Shown here: positions 7,439-14,522 of the stretch, one piece after another
Layout: every line of letters begins with the position of its first letter
Position numbering within the stretch: the first letter of the stretch is position 1
Assembly (NCBI GenBank): GCA_018623655.1
Contig: JAAZVG010000024.1
Span: forward strand, 1-14,591
Direction: 5' to 3'
Length of the DNA: 14,591 nucleotides
Source: Flavobacteriaceae bacterium
GTDB lineage: Bacteria > Bacteroidota > Bacteroidia > Flavobacteriales > Flavobacteriaceae
Position numbers and translations under genes: made by a program
Notes under the pieces: model-generated
Told to the model about the DNA's origin: nothing
The model's database searches: none
Seen by the model: the letters and a program-made list of their open reading frames with translations, nothing else

Positions 7439-8175
7439 TACTTTTGGTTTATCGTGTCCTGTAACGCGAAGAAGGCTCGTTTTGCTGCCTTCTCTTCTGC
7501 TCTCTTTTTTGCAGTTTCTCTAGCTCGAGCAATTACCTTACCGTCTACAATGAAACGCACGCCAAAGTGAGTCTTTTCTTCTCCTCCAGTATCATCAAAA
7601 ACATCAAAGCTAAACGAGTGCTTGTGTTTCTGACACCATTCTATCATCAAACTCTTATATGACATTACCTTACCTTCAAGTCGCTCAATATTCACATGTG
7701 GTGTAATCACTCGTTTTTGCAAAAACCGTTCGCAATAGTCGTGGCCTTTATCGAGATAAATGGCCCCAACTAATGCTTCAAATAAATTTCCATACAGATT
7801 ATCACCAAACTGTTCTTTGGCTATCTTACTTTTCAAAAATCGCTCTAAAGACAATTCCTTACCCAGTTCATTCAGATGAATACGACTAACTATTTTAGAA
7901 CGCATCTTTGTGAGATAGCCCTCGTCTCCAGTCGGAACCTCCTCAAACAAATGTTTAGAAATAATCACCCCAATCATTGCATCACCCAAAAACTCCAAAC
8001 GTTCATAGTTAATAGGGGCTCCCTTCTCGTCTTTAAGGTTCATCGAACGATGAATAAAAGCTCTCTGATAGTAAGTAAGGTCGTTTGGGGAGAACCCAAG
8101 AATTTTTTTAAGCTCGACTAGAAAAGCCTTATCCTCTGCGGATAAAGCCTTTCTGGGTCTTCGCTTAAATATCAT
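7438..8175 (-). CDS. rnc: Ribonuclease III
   Basis: A 245-residue double-strand-specific endoribonuclease that processes rRNA precursors and structured mRNAs. The catalytic domain has the signature YERLEFLGDAM (residues 57-67, with Glu58, Glu61, Asp65) and the second acidic helix GNLFEALVGAIYLD with Glu133. At the position of E. coli Asp114, normally a metal ligand, it has Asn130 (codon AAT at 7788-7786). A C-terminal double-stranded-RNA-binding domain (about 170-240) shows the final ARETAKKRAEEKAAKRAF helix. The gene lies 3 bases after fabF and its stop overlaps the next start (TAATG). The acpP-fabF-rnc order is widespread in bacteria. The ATG at 8175 gives a short basic N-terminus (MIFKRRPRKA). 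Confidence 0.95.
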   Translation of the reverse strand: MIFKRRPRKALSAEDKAFLVELKKILGFSPNDLTYYQRAFIHRSMNLKDEKGAPINYERLEFLGDAMIGVIISKHLFEEVPTGDEGYLTKMRSKIVSRIHLNELGKELSLERFLKSKIAKEQFGDNLYGNLFEALVGAIYLDKGHDYCERFLQKRVITPHVNIERLEGKVMSYKSLMIEWCQKHKHSFSFDVFDDTGGEEKTHFGVRFIVDGKVIARARETAKKRAEEKAAKRAFFALQDTINQK

Positions 8176-8178
8176 TTC

Positions 8179-9432
8179 TTAGGCGTTGTATTTTTTCAGT
8201 ACCACACAAGCGTTGTGACCACCAAAACCGAACGTATTACTCATCGCGATATTCACATCTCGCTTTTGAGCTTGGTTCAGGGTTAAATTCAGGCGGCTAT
8301 CAATTCGCTCATCTTCCACCTTATGATTAATTGTAGGAGGTACGATTCCATTCACTATAGAAAGCGTAGAAGCAATCGCCTCAATGGCTCCAGCAGCTCC
8401 GAGAAGGTGGCCAGTCATCGATTTAGTGGAGTTGATGTTAATATTTGGCGCATGATCTCCAAATACGGTAGAAATTGCTTTTAATTCAGCAACGTCACCA
8501 AGAGGAGTTGAAGTTCCGTGTGTATTGATCGCATCAACATCTTCTGGTTGAATTCCAGAATCTTTCAAGCAATTCTCCATTACGCGAATGACTCCTAGCC
8601 CGTCTGGGTGGGGAGCGGTTAGATGATAGGCATCACTTGATAATCCCCCTCCAATAACTTCAGCATAGATCTTAGCTCCACGAGCAACTGCGTGATCTAA
8701 TTCTTCAAGTATTAGGGCTCCAGCGCCTTCTCCTAAAACAAATCCATCCCGTGTAGCATCAAAAGGTCTGGAAGCTGTTTCTGGACTATCATTATTTGTT
8801 GATAATGCATGCATTGCATTAAATCCTGCTACACCCGATAAGTTAACAGCTGCCTCCGAGCCCCCACTTACCACTACATCGCAATAACCCATTCGAATCG
8901 TATTCAACGCATCGATGAGCGCATTAGCAGAAGAAGCACATGCAGAGACAGTGGTATAATTCGGTCCCATGAAACCGTGCTTAATTGAAATATGACCTGG
9001 GGCAATGTCCGCAATCATTTTAGGGATGAAGAACGGATTGAACTTCGGAGTTCCATCGCCGCTGGCGTGTTCCATAATTTGGTTTTGGAAAGTTTCTAAG
9101 CCTCCAATACCAGCGCCCCAGATTACACCCACTCGATATTTATCTAATTTTTCTAATCGCAAATCTGCATCTGAAATTGCTTCGTCAGCAGCTACCATTG
9201 CATATTGTGTAAAGGGATCGAGTTTACGTGCCTCTTTGCGATCAAAGTGATCTTTTACATCGTAGTTCTTGATCTCGCAGGCAAAACGAGTTTTAAACTT
9301 TTCAGCGTCAAAACGGGTGATTGGTGCAGCTCCGCTTTTGCCAGAGATCAAACCCTGCCAATACGATTCTAAATTATTTCCTATGGGAGTAAGCGCTCCC
9401 ATTCCTGTAATCACTACGCGTTTAAGTTTCAT
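8179..9432 (-). CDS. fabF: 3-oxoacyl-[acyl-carrier-protein] synthase II
   Basis: A 417-residue condensing enzyme that elongates acyl-ACP with malonyl-ACP in type II fatty acid synthesis. The catalytic triad is clear: nucleophile Cys165 in SACASSANAL, His305 in NTHGTSTPLGD, and His342 in KSMTGHLLGAAGA, together with Lys337. The N-terminus (RVVITGMGALTPIGN), the GxGxGG-like GVIWGAGIGG, and the C-terminal MSNTFGFGGHNACVV are standard, and the length is that of typical FabF. It lies downstream of acpP, behind an intrinsic terminator, and 3 bases ahead of rnc. The 31-base stretch between terminator and start contains no evident promoter, so expression probably depends on read-through from acpP. 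Confidence 0.97.
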   Translation of the reverse strand: MKLKRVVITGMGALTPIGNNLESYWQGLISGKSGAAPITRFDAEKFKTRFACEIKNYDVKDHFDRKEARKLDPFTQYAMVAADEAISDADLRLEKLDKYRVGVIWGAGIGGLETFQNQIMEHASGDGTPKFNPFFIPKMIADIAPGHISIKHGFMGPNYTTVSACASSANALIDALNTIRMGYCDVVVSGGSEAAVNLSGVAGFNAMHALSTNNDSPETASRPFDATRDGFVLGEGAGALILEELDHAVARGAKIYAEVIGGGLSSDAYHLTAPHPDGLGVIRVMENCLKDSGIQPEDVDAINTHGTSTPLGDVAELKAISTVFGDHAPNININSTKSMTGHLLGAAGAIEAIASTLSIVNGIVPPTINHKVEDERIDSRLNLTLNQAQKRDVNIAMSNTFGFGGHNACVVLKKYNA

Positions 9433-9462
9433 ATCAATAAATCTTTAACAAATTGAAGATAT

Positions 9463-9496
9463 AAAAAATCCATGTGTGCCTTTGGCACACATGGAT
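9463..9496 (-). terminator. Intrinsic terminator between acpP and fabF
   Basis: On the minus strand a perfect 13-base-pair stem (arm ATCCATGTGTGCC and its complement, 9484-9496 with 9468-9480) closes a 3-base loop (9481-9483) and runs straight into six T (9468-9463). It starts about 24 bases after the acpP stop. It would end most acpP transcripts while letting some continue into the fabF operon. The plus-strand side lacks a T run, so it works in one direction only. Confidence 0.9.
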
Positions 9497-9520
9497 GATA
9501 ATTGTTAAGCTACAAGTGCC

Positions 9521-9754
9521 TTACTTTGATCCCTCGATATAAGAGATCGCTTGACCTACAGTAGCAATGTTTTCAGCTTGGTCGTCTGGAATTTGAATAT
9601 CAAATTCTTTTTCAAACTCCATGATTAACTCTACAGTATCTAAAGAGTCTGCACCTAAATCGTTAGTGAAGCTCGCTTCAGTTACTACTTCGTTTTCATC
9701 AACTCCTAGTTTGTCAACGATAATCGCCTTAACTCTTGATGCAATGTCTGACAT
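9521..9754 (-). CDS. acpP: Acyl carrier protein
   Basis: A 77-residue, strongly acidic carrier that holds growing acyl chains on a phosphopantetheine arm. The attachment serine is Ser37 in LGADSLDTVELIMEFE, an exact family motif. The helices MSDIASRVKAIIVDKLGV and the EKEFDIQIPDDQA segment are typical, and the length is the usual one. It is the first gene of the minus-strand cluster, followed by a strong terminator and then by fabF. ACP is normally among the most abundant cell proteins, so a short separate transcript makes sense. Upstream, an exact TAnnTTTG promoter element lies in the gap shared with divergent purN. Confidence 0.98.
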   Translation of the reverse strand: MSDIASRVKAIIVDKLGVDENEVVTEASFTNDLGADSLDTVELIMEFEKEFDIQIPDDQAENIATVGQAISYIEGSK

Positions 9755-9781
9755 ATCTTTGTTTTTAAAAATTATATCGGG

Positions 9782-9789
9782 ACAAATGT
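9782..9789 (-). promoter_or_regulatory. Candidate -7 promoter element for acpP
   Basis: The minus strand reads TACATTTG, an exact TAnnTTTG match, ending 27 bases before the acpP ATG. A near-palindrome with arms AACTTT (9794-9799) and AAAGTT (9809-9814) lies just upstream, where a -33 element would be. The only TTG motifs upstream sit 26-30 bases away, somewhat too far for the consensus, so the -33 part is unresolved. Confidence 0.5.
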
Positions 9790-9873
9790 ATAAAACTTTA
9801 ATTGATTAAAAGTTACCAAGCAAAAAAGTCCTTTTAATGTACCTTAGTACCTTTAACTACCGCCGCTTCTAAA

Positions 9874-10431
9874 ATGCATAAACTTGTTCTTTTCGCCTCA
9901 GGCTCAGGCTCAAATGTTGAAAATATCGCTAATTATTTCGAAGCAAATAGCGAAGTAAAAGTAGCGGGAGTATTTACCAATAAGACCGATGCGGGTGTTA
10001 TCGAGCGCTGTATAAGGTTAGGCATCCCCTGTTATTCATTCACTAATGCGGCCTATTTAGACGCTTCTTTTATTGATGTGGTCAAGAGTTTTTCACCGAG
10101 TTTAATCGTACTCGCTGGCTTTCTAAAAAAAATTAGTCCCTCTTTTGTAAAGGCGTTTGAAAATAAAATTGTGAATGTACATCCTGCCTTGCTCCCCAAG
10201 TTTGGAGGTAAAGGAATGTATGGGATGAATGTGCATAAAGCGGTAGTTTCAGCTGGTGAGATTGAAACAGGCATTACCATTCACCGGGTCGATGAGATTT
10301 ATGATAATGGTACAGTTGTCGCACAATTTAGGGTTAGATTAGACGGCACAGAAACTCCTGAAGAAGTCGCACAAAAAGTGCATGAACTCGAATATCAATA
10401 CTTTCCAAAAACGATAGAAAGTCTACTTTAA
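9874..10431 (+). CDS. purN: Phosphoribosylglycinamide formyltransferase (10-formyl-THF dependent)
   Basis: A 185-residue enzyme of de novo purine synthesis that formylates glycinamide ribonucleotide. The N-terminal phosphate-binding loop FASGSGSNVENI and the active-site region IVNVHPALLPKFGG are clear. The three catalytic residues correspond to E. coli Asn106, His108 and Asp144: here Asn101, His103 and Asp144 (VDEIYDNG). The GKGMYGMNVHKAV segment replaces the E. coli GLHTHRQAL loop. The ATG at 9874 starts directly at the first beta strand, so the start is firm. It is divergent from acpP across a 119-base gap and heads an operon in which rnhA follows after 3 bases. A TACCTTTA sequence at 9848-9855 is a 7-of-8 match to the -7 consensus and might be its promoter. 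Confidence 0.94.
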   Translation: MHKLVLFASGSGSNVENIANYFEANSEVKVAGVFTNKTDAGVIERCIRLGIPCYSFTNAAYLDASFIDVVKSFSPSLIVLAGFLKKISPSFVKAFENKIVNVHPALLPKFGGKGMYGMNVHKAVVSAGEIETGITIHRVDEIYDNGTVVAQFRVRLDGTETPEEVAQKVHELEYQYFPKTIESLL

Positions 10432-10434
10432 ATC

Positions 10435-10899
10435 ATGCAGAAAGAAATTCATCTATATACGGACGGGGCGGCTCGCGGAAATCCAGGCCCGGGCGGATAT
10501 GGAATCGTTCTCGAATGGCCAGAAAAGAACTATCGTAAAGAATTTTCTGAAGGGTTTAAGCACACTACTAACAATCGTATGGAACTCCTCGCAGTTATAG
10601 AGGGGTTAAAGAAGCTAAACGAATCTCGGCTGAAAGTAAGGGTCTACACTGATTCTAAATACGTGGCAGATGCTTTTTTAAAAAACTGGGTGTTTGGTTG
10701 GGAAAAAAAAGGATTTAAAGGTCGCAAAAACACTGACCTCTGGGTAGCGCTGCTCAAAGAATATCGAAAACATGAAGTGAGCTTTCACTGGATTAAAGGC
10801 CATAATAATCACCCACAGAATGAACGATGCGATCGTCTCGCTGTAGAAGCTTCTCATTCAAATAATCTCAAGGTCGATTTTGGTTATCCTGAAAATTAA
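10435..10899 (+). CDS. rnhA: Ribonuclease HI
   Basis: A 154-residue endonuclease that cuts the RNA strand of RNA-DNA hybrids. All catalytic positions are present: Asp10 (LYTDGAARGNPGPGGYG), Glu50 (TTNNRMELLAVIEGL), Asp73 (VYTDSKYV) and Asp133 (NERCDRLA), plus His123 in WIKGHNNHPQN. It contains the basic KNWVFGWEKKGFKGRKN stretch of the E. coli-type handle region, so it is a full-length bacterial RNase HI with no N-terminal hybrid-binding domain. It starts 3 bases after the purN stop and is probably translated from the same message. The next gene is separated by 46 bases with its own promoter candidate. Confidence 0.96.
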   Translation: MQKEIHLYTDGAARGNPGPGGYGIVLEWPEKNYRKEFSEGFKHTTNNRMELLAVIEGLKKLNESRLKVRVYTDSKYVADAFLKNWVFGWEKKGFKGRKNTDLWVALLKEYRKHEVSFHWIKGHNNHPQNERCDRLAVEASHSNNLKVDFGYPEN

Positions 10900-10918
10900 T
10901 CTCTGAAGTGAAAGCACT

Positions 10919-10926
10919 TATATTTG
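10919..10926 (+). promoter_or_regulatory. Candidate -7 promoter element for the PfkB-purF pair
   Basis: TATATTTG is an exact TAnnTTTG match ending 19 bases before the kinase ATG. A small inverted repeat, AAGTG (10906-10910) and CACTT (10915-10919), abuts it. No good -33 TTTG is visible. If used, it would give the kinase and purF genes a transcript separate from purN-rnhA. Confidence 0.45.
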
Positions 10927-10945
10927 CAACACCAATCTTTAAATC

Positions 10946-11872
10946 ATGTCAAAACTCTTAGTAGTTGGTACCATGGCTTACGACGCCATTGAAACTCCTT
11001 TCGGTAAGACCGATAAAACACTAGGTGGATCAGCATCTTACATCGCGCTCGCCGCAACTCATTTTGATGTAGAAGTAGGAATTGTTTCAGTAGTTGGAGA
11101 CGATTTCGAACAAAAACACCTCGATCTAATGACTAATCGCAATGTAGATCTTTCTGGTGTAGAGATTGTAAAAGGAGGTAAAACTTTCTTCTGGTCTGGG
11201 CGTTACCACAACGATATGAATACCCGTGACACCCTAGTCACTGATTTAAATACCCTTGCTGATTTCTCACCGGTTGTTCCTGAAAATTTTCAAGAAGCGG
11301 AGATTCTTTTATTAGGAAACCTACATCCCGCTATTCAGATCAGTGTACTTGATCAAATGAAGAAACGTCCCAATCTAGTGATACTAGATACTATGAATTA
11401 TTGGATCGAGAATACTCCGGGACAGCTCGAAACCGTTTTAGGACGAATCGATGTTTTAGCAATTAACGACGAAGAGGCGCGTCAATTGTCAGGAGAATAC
11501 TCCCTAGTAAAGGCCGCTGAAGCCATTCTGGCCAAAGGGCCTAAATACATCATTATTAAAAAGGGTGAGCACGGAGCTTTATTGTTCGAAAAGGATCAAG
11601 TATTCTTTGCCCCTGCTCTTCCGCTTGAAGAAGTGTTTGACCCGACAGGTGCTGGGGATACATTCGCTGGAGGGTTAGCAGGTTACATCGCTGCCTCTAG
11701 ACACATTTCTTTTGACCGATTAAAAAACGCACTTATTCATGGAGCCAACCTTGCTTCGTTTTGCGTTGAGAAACTGGGAACGGAGCGTATGGAGAATTTA
11801 ACAAGCGAAGAGGCAAAAAAACGTCTTCAGAGCTTTAAAGACCTAACTCACTTTACTGTAGAACTTGACTAA
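10946..11872 (+). CDS. PfkB-family carbohydrate or nucleoside kinase
   Basis: A 308-residue ribokinase-fold enzyme. The N-terminal substrate-binding GG motif appears as KTLGGSASYIALAATHF (residues 24-40), and the second PfkB signature DPTGAGDTFAGG (232-243) holds the anion hole and catalytic base Asp238. INDEEARQLSG (173-183) is the usual family segment before it. The phosphate acceptor cannot be told from these motifs: sugar, sugar phosphate or nucleoside are all possible. The gene is followed after 8 bases by the purF-like gene, so they are almost certainly co-expressed, and a role near purine or ribose metabolism is a reasonable inference. The pairing seems familiar from other Bacteroidota, by memory only. 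The start is a clean ATG at MSKLLVVGTMAYDAI with no Shine-Dalgarno sequence. Confidence 0.87.
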   Translation: MSKLLVVGTMAYDAIETPFGKTDKTLGGSASYIALAATHFDVEVGIVSVVGDDFEQKHLDLMTNRNVDLSGVEIVKGGKTFFWSGRYHNDMNTRDTLVTDLNTLADFSPVVPENFQEAEILLLGNLHPAIQISVLDQMKKRPNLVILDTMNYWIENTPGQLETVLGRIDVLAINDEEARQLSGEYSLVKAAEAILAKGPKYIIIKKGEHGALLFEKDQVFFAPALPLEEVFDPTGAGDTFAGGLAGYIAASRHISFDRLKNALIHGANLASFCVEKLGTERMENLTSEEAKKRLQSFKDLTHFTVELD

Positions 11873-11880
11873 TCCTCGAT

Positions 11881-13779
11881 ATGAGTGACGCTATTAAACA
11901 CGAATGCGGAATTGCCCTTGTAAGACTCCTAAAACCGCTCAGTTATTATCAAGAAAAATACGGCACTCCATTCTATGGAATTAGTAAAATGTACCTTATG
12001 ATGGAAAAGCAGCACAATCGTGGTCAAGATGGTGCTGGGCTTGCTGCAATCAAGTTTGATATGAATCCTGGGGAACGATATATTGCACGCGTGCGATCGG
12101 CAGAAAAACAACCCATACAGGATATATTCGAACAAATCAATGGGCGTATAGAGAGTGTAATAGAGAAAGCAGGGGATCAAGCAAAAGATCTAGACTATCT
12201 AAAAAAGCATATCCCCTATCTCGGTGAATTGATGTTAGGCCATGTTCGTTACGGAACCTTTGGAAAAAATAGCATTGAAAGTGTACACCCTTTCTTAAGA
12301 CAAAATAACTGGATGCATCGCAACCTGATTGTTGCAGGTAACTTCAATATGACCAATGTTCAAGAACTTTTCGAAGAATTAGTTCAAATTGGACAGCATC
12401 CTAAGGCTATGGCTGATACAGTGACCGTGATGGAGCGTATAGGTCATTTCTTAGATGACGCAGTAGCCAAAATCTATAAAGAAGCAAAGAAAGAAGGGTT
12501 TGATAAACAGGCTGCATCCGAAATCATTGCACGACGGCTTGATATCGCCAGAGTCCTCAAAAAATCTGCCAAAAACTGGGATGGGGGATATGCAATGGCA
12601 GGACTTATAGGTCATGGAGACGCTTTTGTGCTAAGAGACCCAGCGGGAATACGTCCGGCCTACAAGTACGCTGACGACGAAATAATCGTCGTAGCTTCAG
12701 AGCGTCCAGCAATTCAAACAGTTTTCAATGTTCCTTTCGAATCGATTGAAGAAATTCAGCCGGGTGAAGCATTAATTATCAAAAAATCTGGAGCTCACTT
12801 CAGTTCTCAAATTCTTGATCCTTTAGAAAAGAAGGCATGTTCATTTGAGAGAATCTACTTCTCTCGAGGTAGCGATAAAGAAATCTATCAGGAGCGAAAG
12901 GCTTTAGGTCGTTATATTTTTCCAGAAGTGCTGAAGGCCATCGATGGGGATATCCAGAATTCCGTATTCTCCTATATACCCAATACTGCTGAAATCTCCT
13001 TCATGGGGCTCATCGGTGCAGCCCAAACTCATATGAATCACCTAAAGCAAGAGCAGATCTTGTCGAGAAAAACCAAATTGAGTGAAGAGGAGCTTAATAA
13101 AATTCTCAATGTCCACCCAAGAATAGAGAAAGTTGCAATCAAAGATGCTAAACTCAGAACCTTCATCACTCAAGATAGTAGTCGCGACGACTTAGTTGCC
13201 CACGTTTACGATATCTCTTACGGCGCTGTAAAAGACTCAGATCACCTAGTCATTATTGATGACAGTATCGTACGCGGTACCACACTGAAAAAGTCGATTC
13301 TTCGAATGCTAGATCGACTGCATCCTAAGAAAATCGTTGTGGTTTCTTCGGCCCCACAAATACGCTATCCCGATTGCTATGGAATCGATATGGCTCGATT
13401 AGAAGACTTTATTGCCTTTAGAGCAGCGGTAGCACTTCATAAAGATCGAGGTACAGAATCTGTAATCGACCACATCTACAAAGATTGTTTAGAAAGTACT
13501 CGTCTAGATAAGAAGGACATTGTGAATCACGTAAAACGACTTTACGAACCGTTAACAGATGAAGAAATTTCGAAGAAAATCGTTGAATTACTCATTCCTG
13601 AAGGTATGACCGCGCCCGTTGAAATTATCTTTCAAAAGATTGAAGCGCTACACAGGGCTTGTCAAAAAAATAAAGGAGACTGGTATTTTACCGGAAATTA
13701 TCCAACGCCAGGCGGAAACAAAGTTGTCAATCGGGCCTTTATGAATTTCTACGAAGGAAAACGCCAAAGAGCTTACTAA
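11881..13779 (+). CDS. purF: Amidophosphoribosyltransferase-like protein, long Bacteroidota type
   Basis: A 632-residue protein with an N-terminal glutamine amidotransferase (Ntn) domain and a C-terminal phosphoribosyltransferase domain, the layout of PurF, which makes phosphoribosylamine from PRPP and glutamine. The nucleophile is Cys9 in HECGIAL, so an 8-residue propeptide must be removed. Other glutaminase residues are Arg123 (GHVRYGTFG) and Asp179. The usual AHNGN oxyanion loop reads AGNFN: Asn154 is kept and the following Gly is Phe155. The PRPP loop IIDDSIVRGTT (residues 458-468) is intact, and SSAPQIRYPDCYGIDM follows. At about 500 residues, E. coli PurF is much shorter; the extra length is spread over both domains and an extended C-terminal tail. 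This is the expected purine enzyme for the lineage, but I cannot exclude a diverged paralog alongside a standard PurF elsewhere. Confidence 0.85.
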   Translation: MSDAIKHECGIALVRLLKPLSYYQEKYGTPFYGISKMYLMMEKQHNRGQDGAGLAAIKFDMNPGERYIARVRSAEKQPIQDIFEQINGRIESVIEKAGDQAKDLDYLKKHIPYLGELMLGHVRYGTFGKNSIESVHPFLRQNNWMHRNLIVAGNFNMTNVQELFEELVQIGQHPKAMADTVTVMERIGHFLDDAVAKIYKEAKKEGFDKQAASEIIARRLDIARVLKKSAKNWDGGYAMAGLIGHGDAFVLRDPAGIRPAYKYADDEIIVVASERPAIQTVFNVPFESIEEIQPGEALIIKKSGAHFSSQILDPLEKKACSFERIYFSRGSDKEIYQERKALGRYIFPEVLKAIDGDIQNSVFSYIPNTAEISFMGLIGAAQTHMNHLKQEQILSRKTKLSEEELNKILNVHPRIEKVAIKDAKLRTFITQDSSRDDLVAHVYDISYGAVKDSDHLVIIDDSIVRGTTLKKSILRMLDRLHPKKIVVVSSAPQIRYPDCYGIDMARLEDFIAFRAAVALHKDRGTESVIDHIYKDCLESTRLDKKDIVNHVKRLYEPLTDEEISKKIVELLIPEGMTAPVEIIFQKIEALHRACQKNKGDWYFTGNYPTPGGNKVVNRAFMNFYEGKRQRAY

Positions 13780-13780
13780 T

Positions 13781-13808
13781 AAAAATACCCTCCGTAGAGG
13801 GCATTTTT
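13781..13808. terminator. Bidirectional terminator between purF and sod
   Basis: CCCTC (13788-13792) pairs with GAGGG (13797-13801) around a CGTA loop. After one A-C mismatch the stem continues as AAAAAT (13781-13786) with ATTTTT (13803-13808). The flanking A and T runs make it usable from both sides, which fits the convergent purF and sod genes. It begins one base after the purF stop codon. Confidence 0.8.
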
Positions 13809-13831
13809 CAATTCTAATACTACTTAGAAAA

Positions 13832-14455
13832 TTAAGCTTTTTTATCAACAGTAGCGCTCCAATACAGAGAAGCTACTTTCTCCCAATTGATCACATTGAA
13901 GAATGCTTCGATATAATCAGGACGTCTGTTTTGATAATTGAGGTAATAAGCATGTTCCCATACATCTAATCCGAGGATAGGTGTTCCTTCGCAGTTTACA
14001 CCCGGCATAAGGGGGTTGTCTTGGTTAGGGGTTGAGCAAACTTCTAATTTGCCTCCCTTGTTAACACATAACCAAGCCCATCCCGATCCGAATTGGGTAG
14101 CTGCTGCAGCAGAGAAAGCGTTCTTGAATGCATCAAATGATCCGAATGCATCATTGATTGCTGCCGCTAAATCTCCTTCGGGAGAACCTCCGCCATTTGG
14201 TGACATTATCTCCCAAAATAAGTTGTGATTAAAATATCCGCCTCCATTGTTACGAAGGGCACCATTATTCATGTCTAAATCACGCAAAATTTCAACAATA
14301 GATTTACCTTCTAAATTAGTACCAGCAACCGCTGCGTTTAATTTAGTGGTGTATCCCGCATGGTGTTTCCCATGGTGAATTTGCATTGTTTTAGTGTCGA
14401 TGTGAGGTTCTAATGCATCGTGAGCATAAGATAGTTCTGGTAGTTCAAAAGTCAT
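13832..14455 (-). CDS. sodA: Superoxide dismutase, Fe/Mn family (Mn-type residues)
   Basis: A 207-residue enzyme converting superoxide to hydrogen peroxide and oxygen. The four metal ligands are in place: His27 (MQIHHGKHH), His77 (GGYFNHNLFW), Asp164 and His168 (GLDVWEHAY). The outer-sphere residues that separate the metal types look Mn-like: glycine at position 73 (equivalent to E. coli SodA Gly77) and glutamine at 145 in NQDNP (equivalent to Gln146). A cambialistic enzyme is still possible. There is no signal peptide, so it is cytoplasmic. The start is ATG (MTFELPELSYAHDAL, a typical N-terminus). A minus-strand TATATTCG at 14492-14485, 7 of 8 to the -7 consensus, may be its promoter. It is divergent from the helicase gene. 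Confidence 0.95.
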   Translation of the reverse strand: MTFELPELSYAHDALEPHIDTKTMQIHHGKHHAGYTTKLNAAVAGTNLEGKSIVEILRDLDMNNGALRNNGGGYFNHNLFWEIMSPNGGGSPEGDLAAAINDAFGSFDAFKNAFSAAAATQFGSGWAWLCVNKGGKLEVCSTPNQDNPLMPGVNCEGTPILGLDVWEHAYYLNYQNRRPDYIEAFFNVINWEKVASLYWSATVDKKA

Positions 14456-14522
14456 TGCAATCTCAATTTAAATTAATACCATTACGAATATACGCCGAAG
14501 TTGTTTAATTTGCATTAAGCCC

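Noticed and set aside
7876..8121. 81-codon plus-strand open frame antisense to rnc
   Set aside because: It lies wholly inside the rnc catalytic domain, has no promoter-like sequence and no family features.
13648..13848. 66-codon minus-strand open frame across the end of purF and the terminator
   Set aside because: It overlaps a well-supported gene and a terminator, and its translation shows no recognisable domain.
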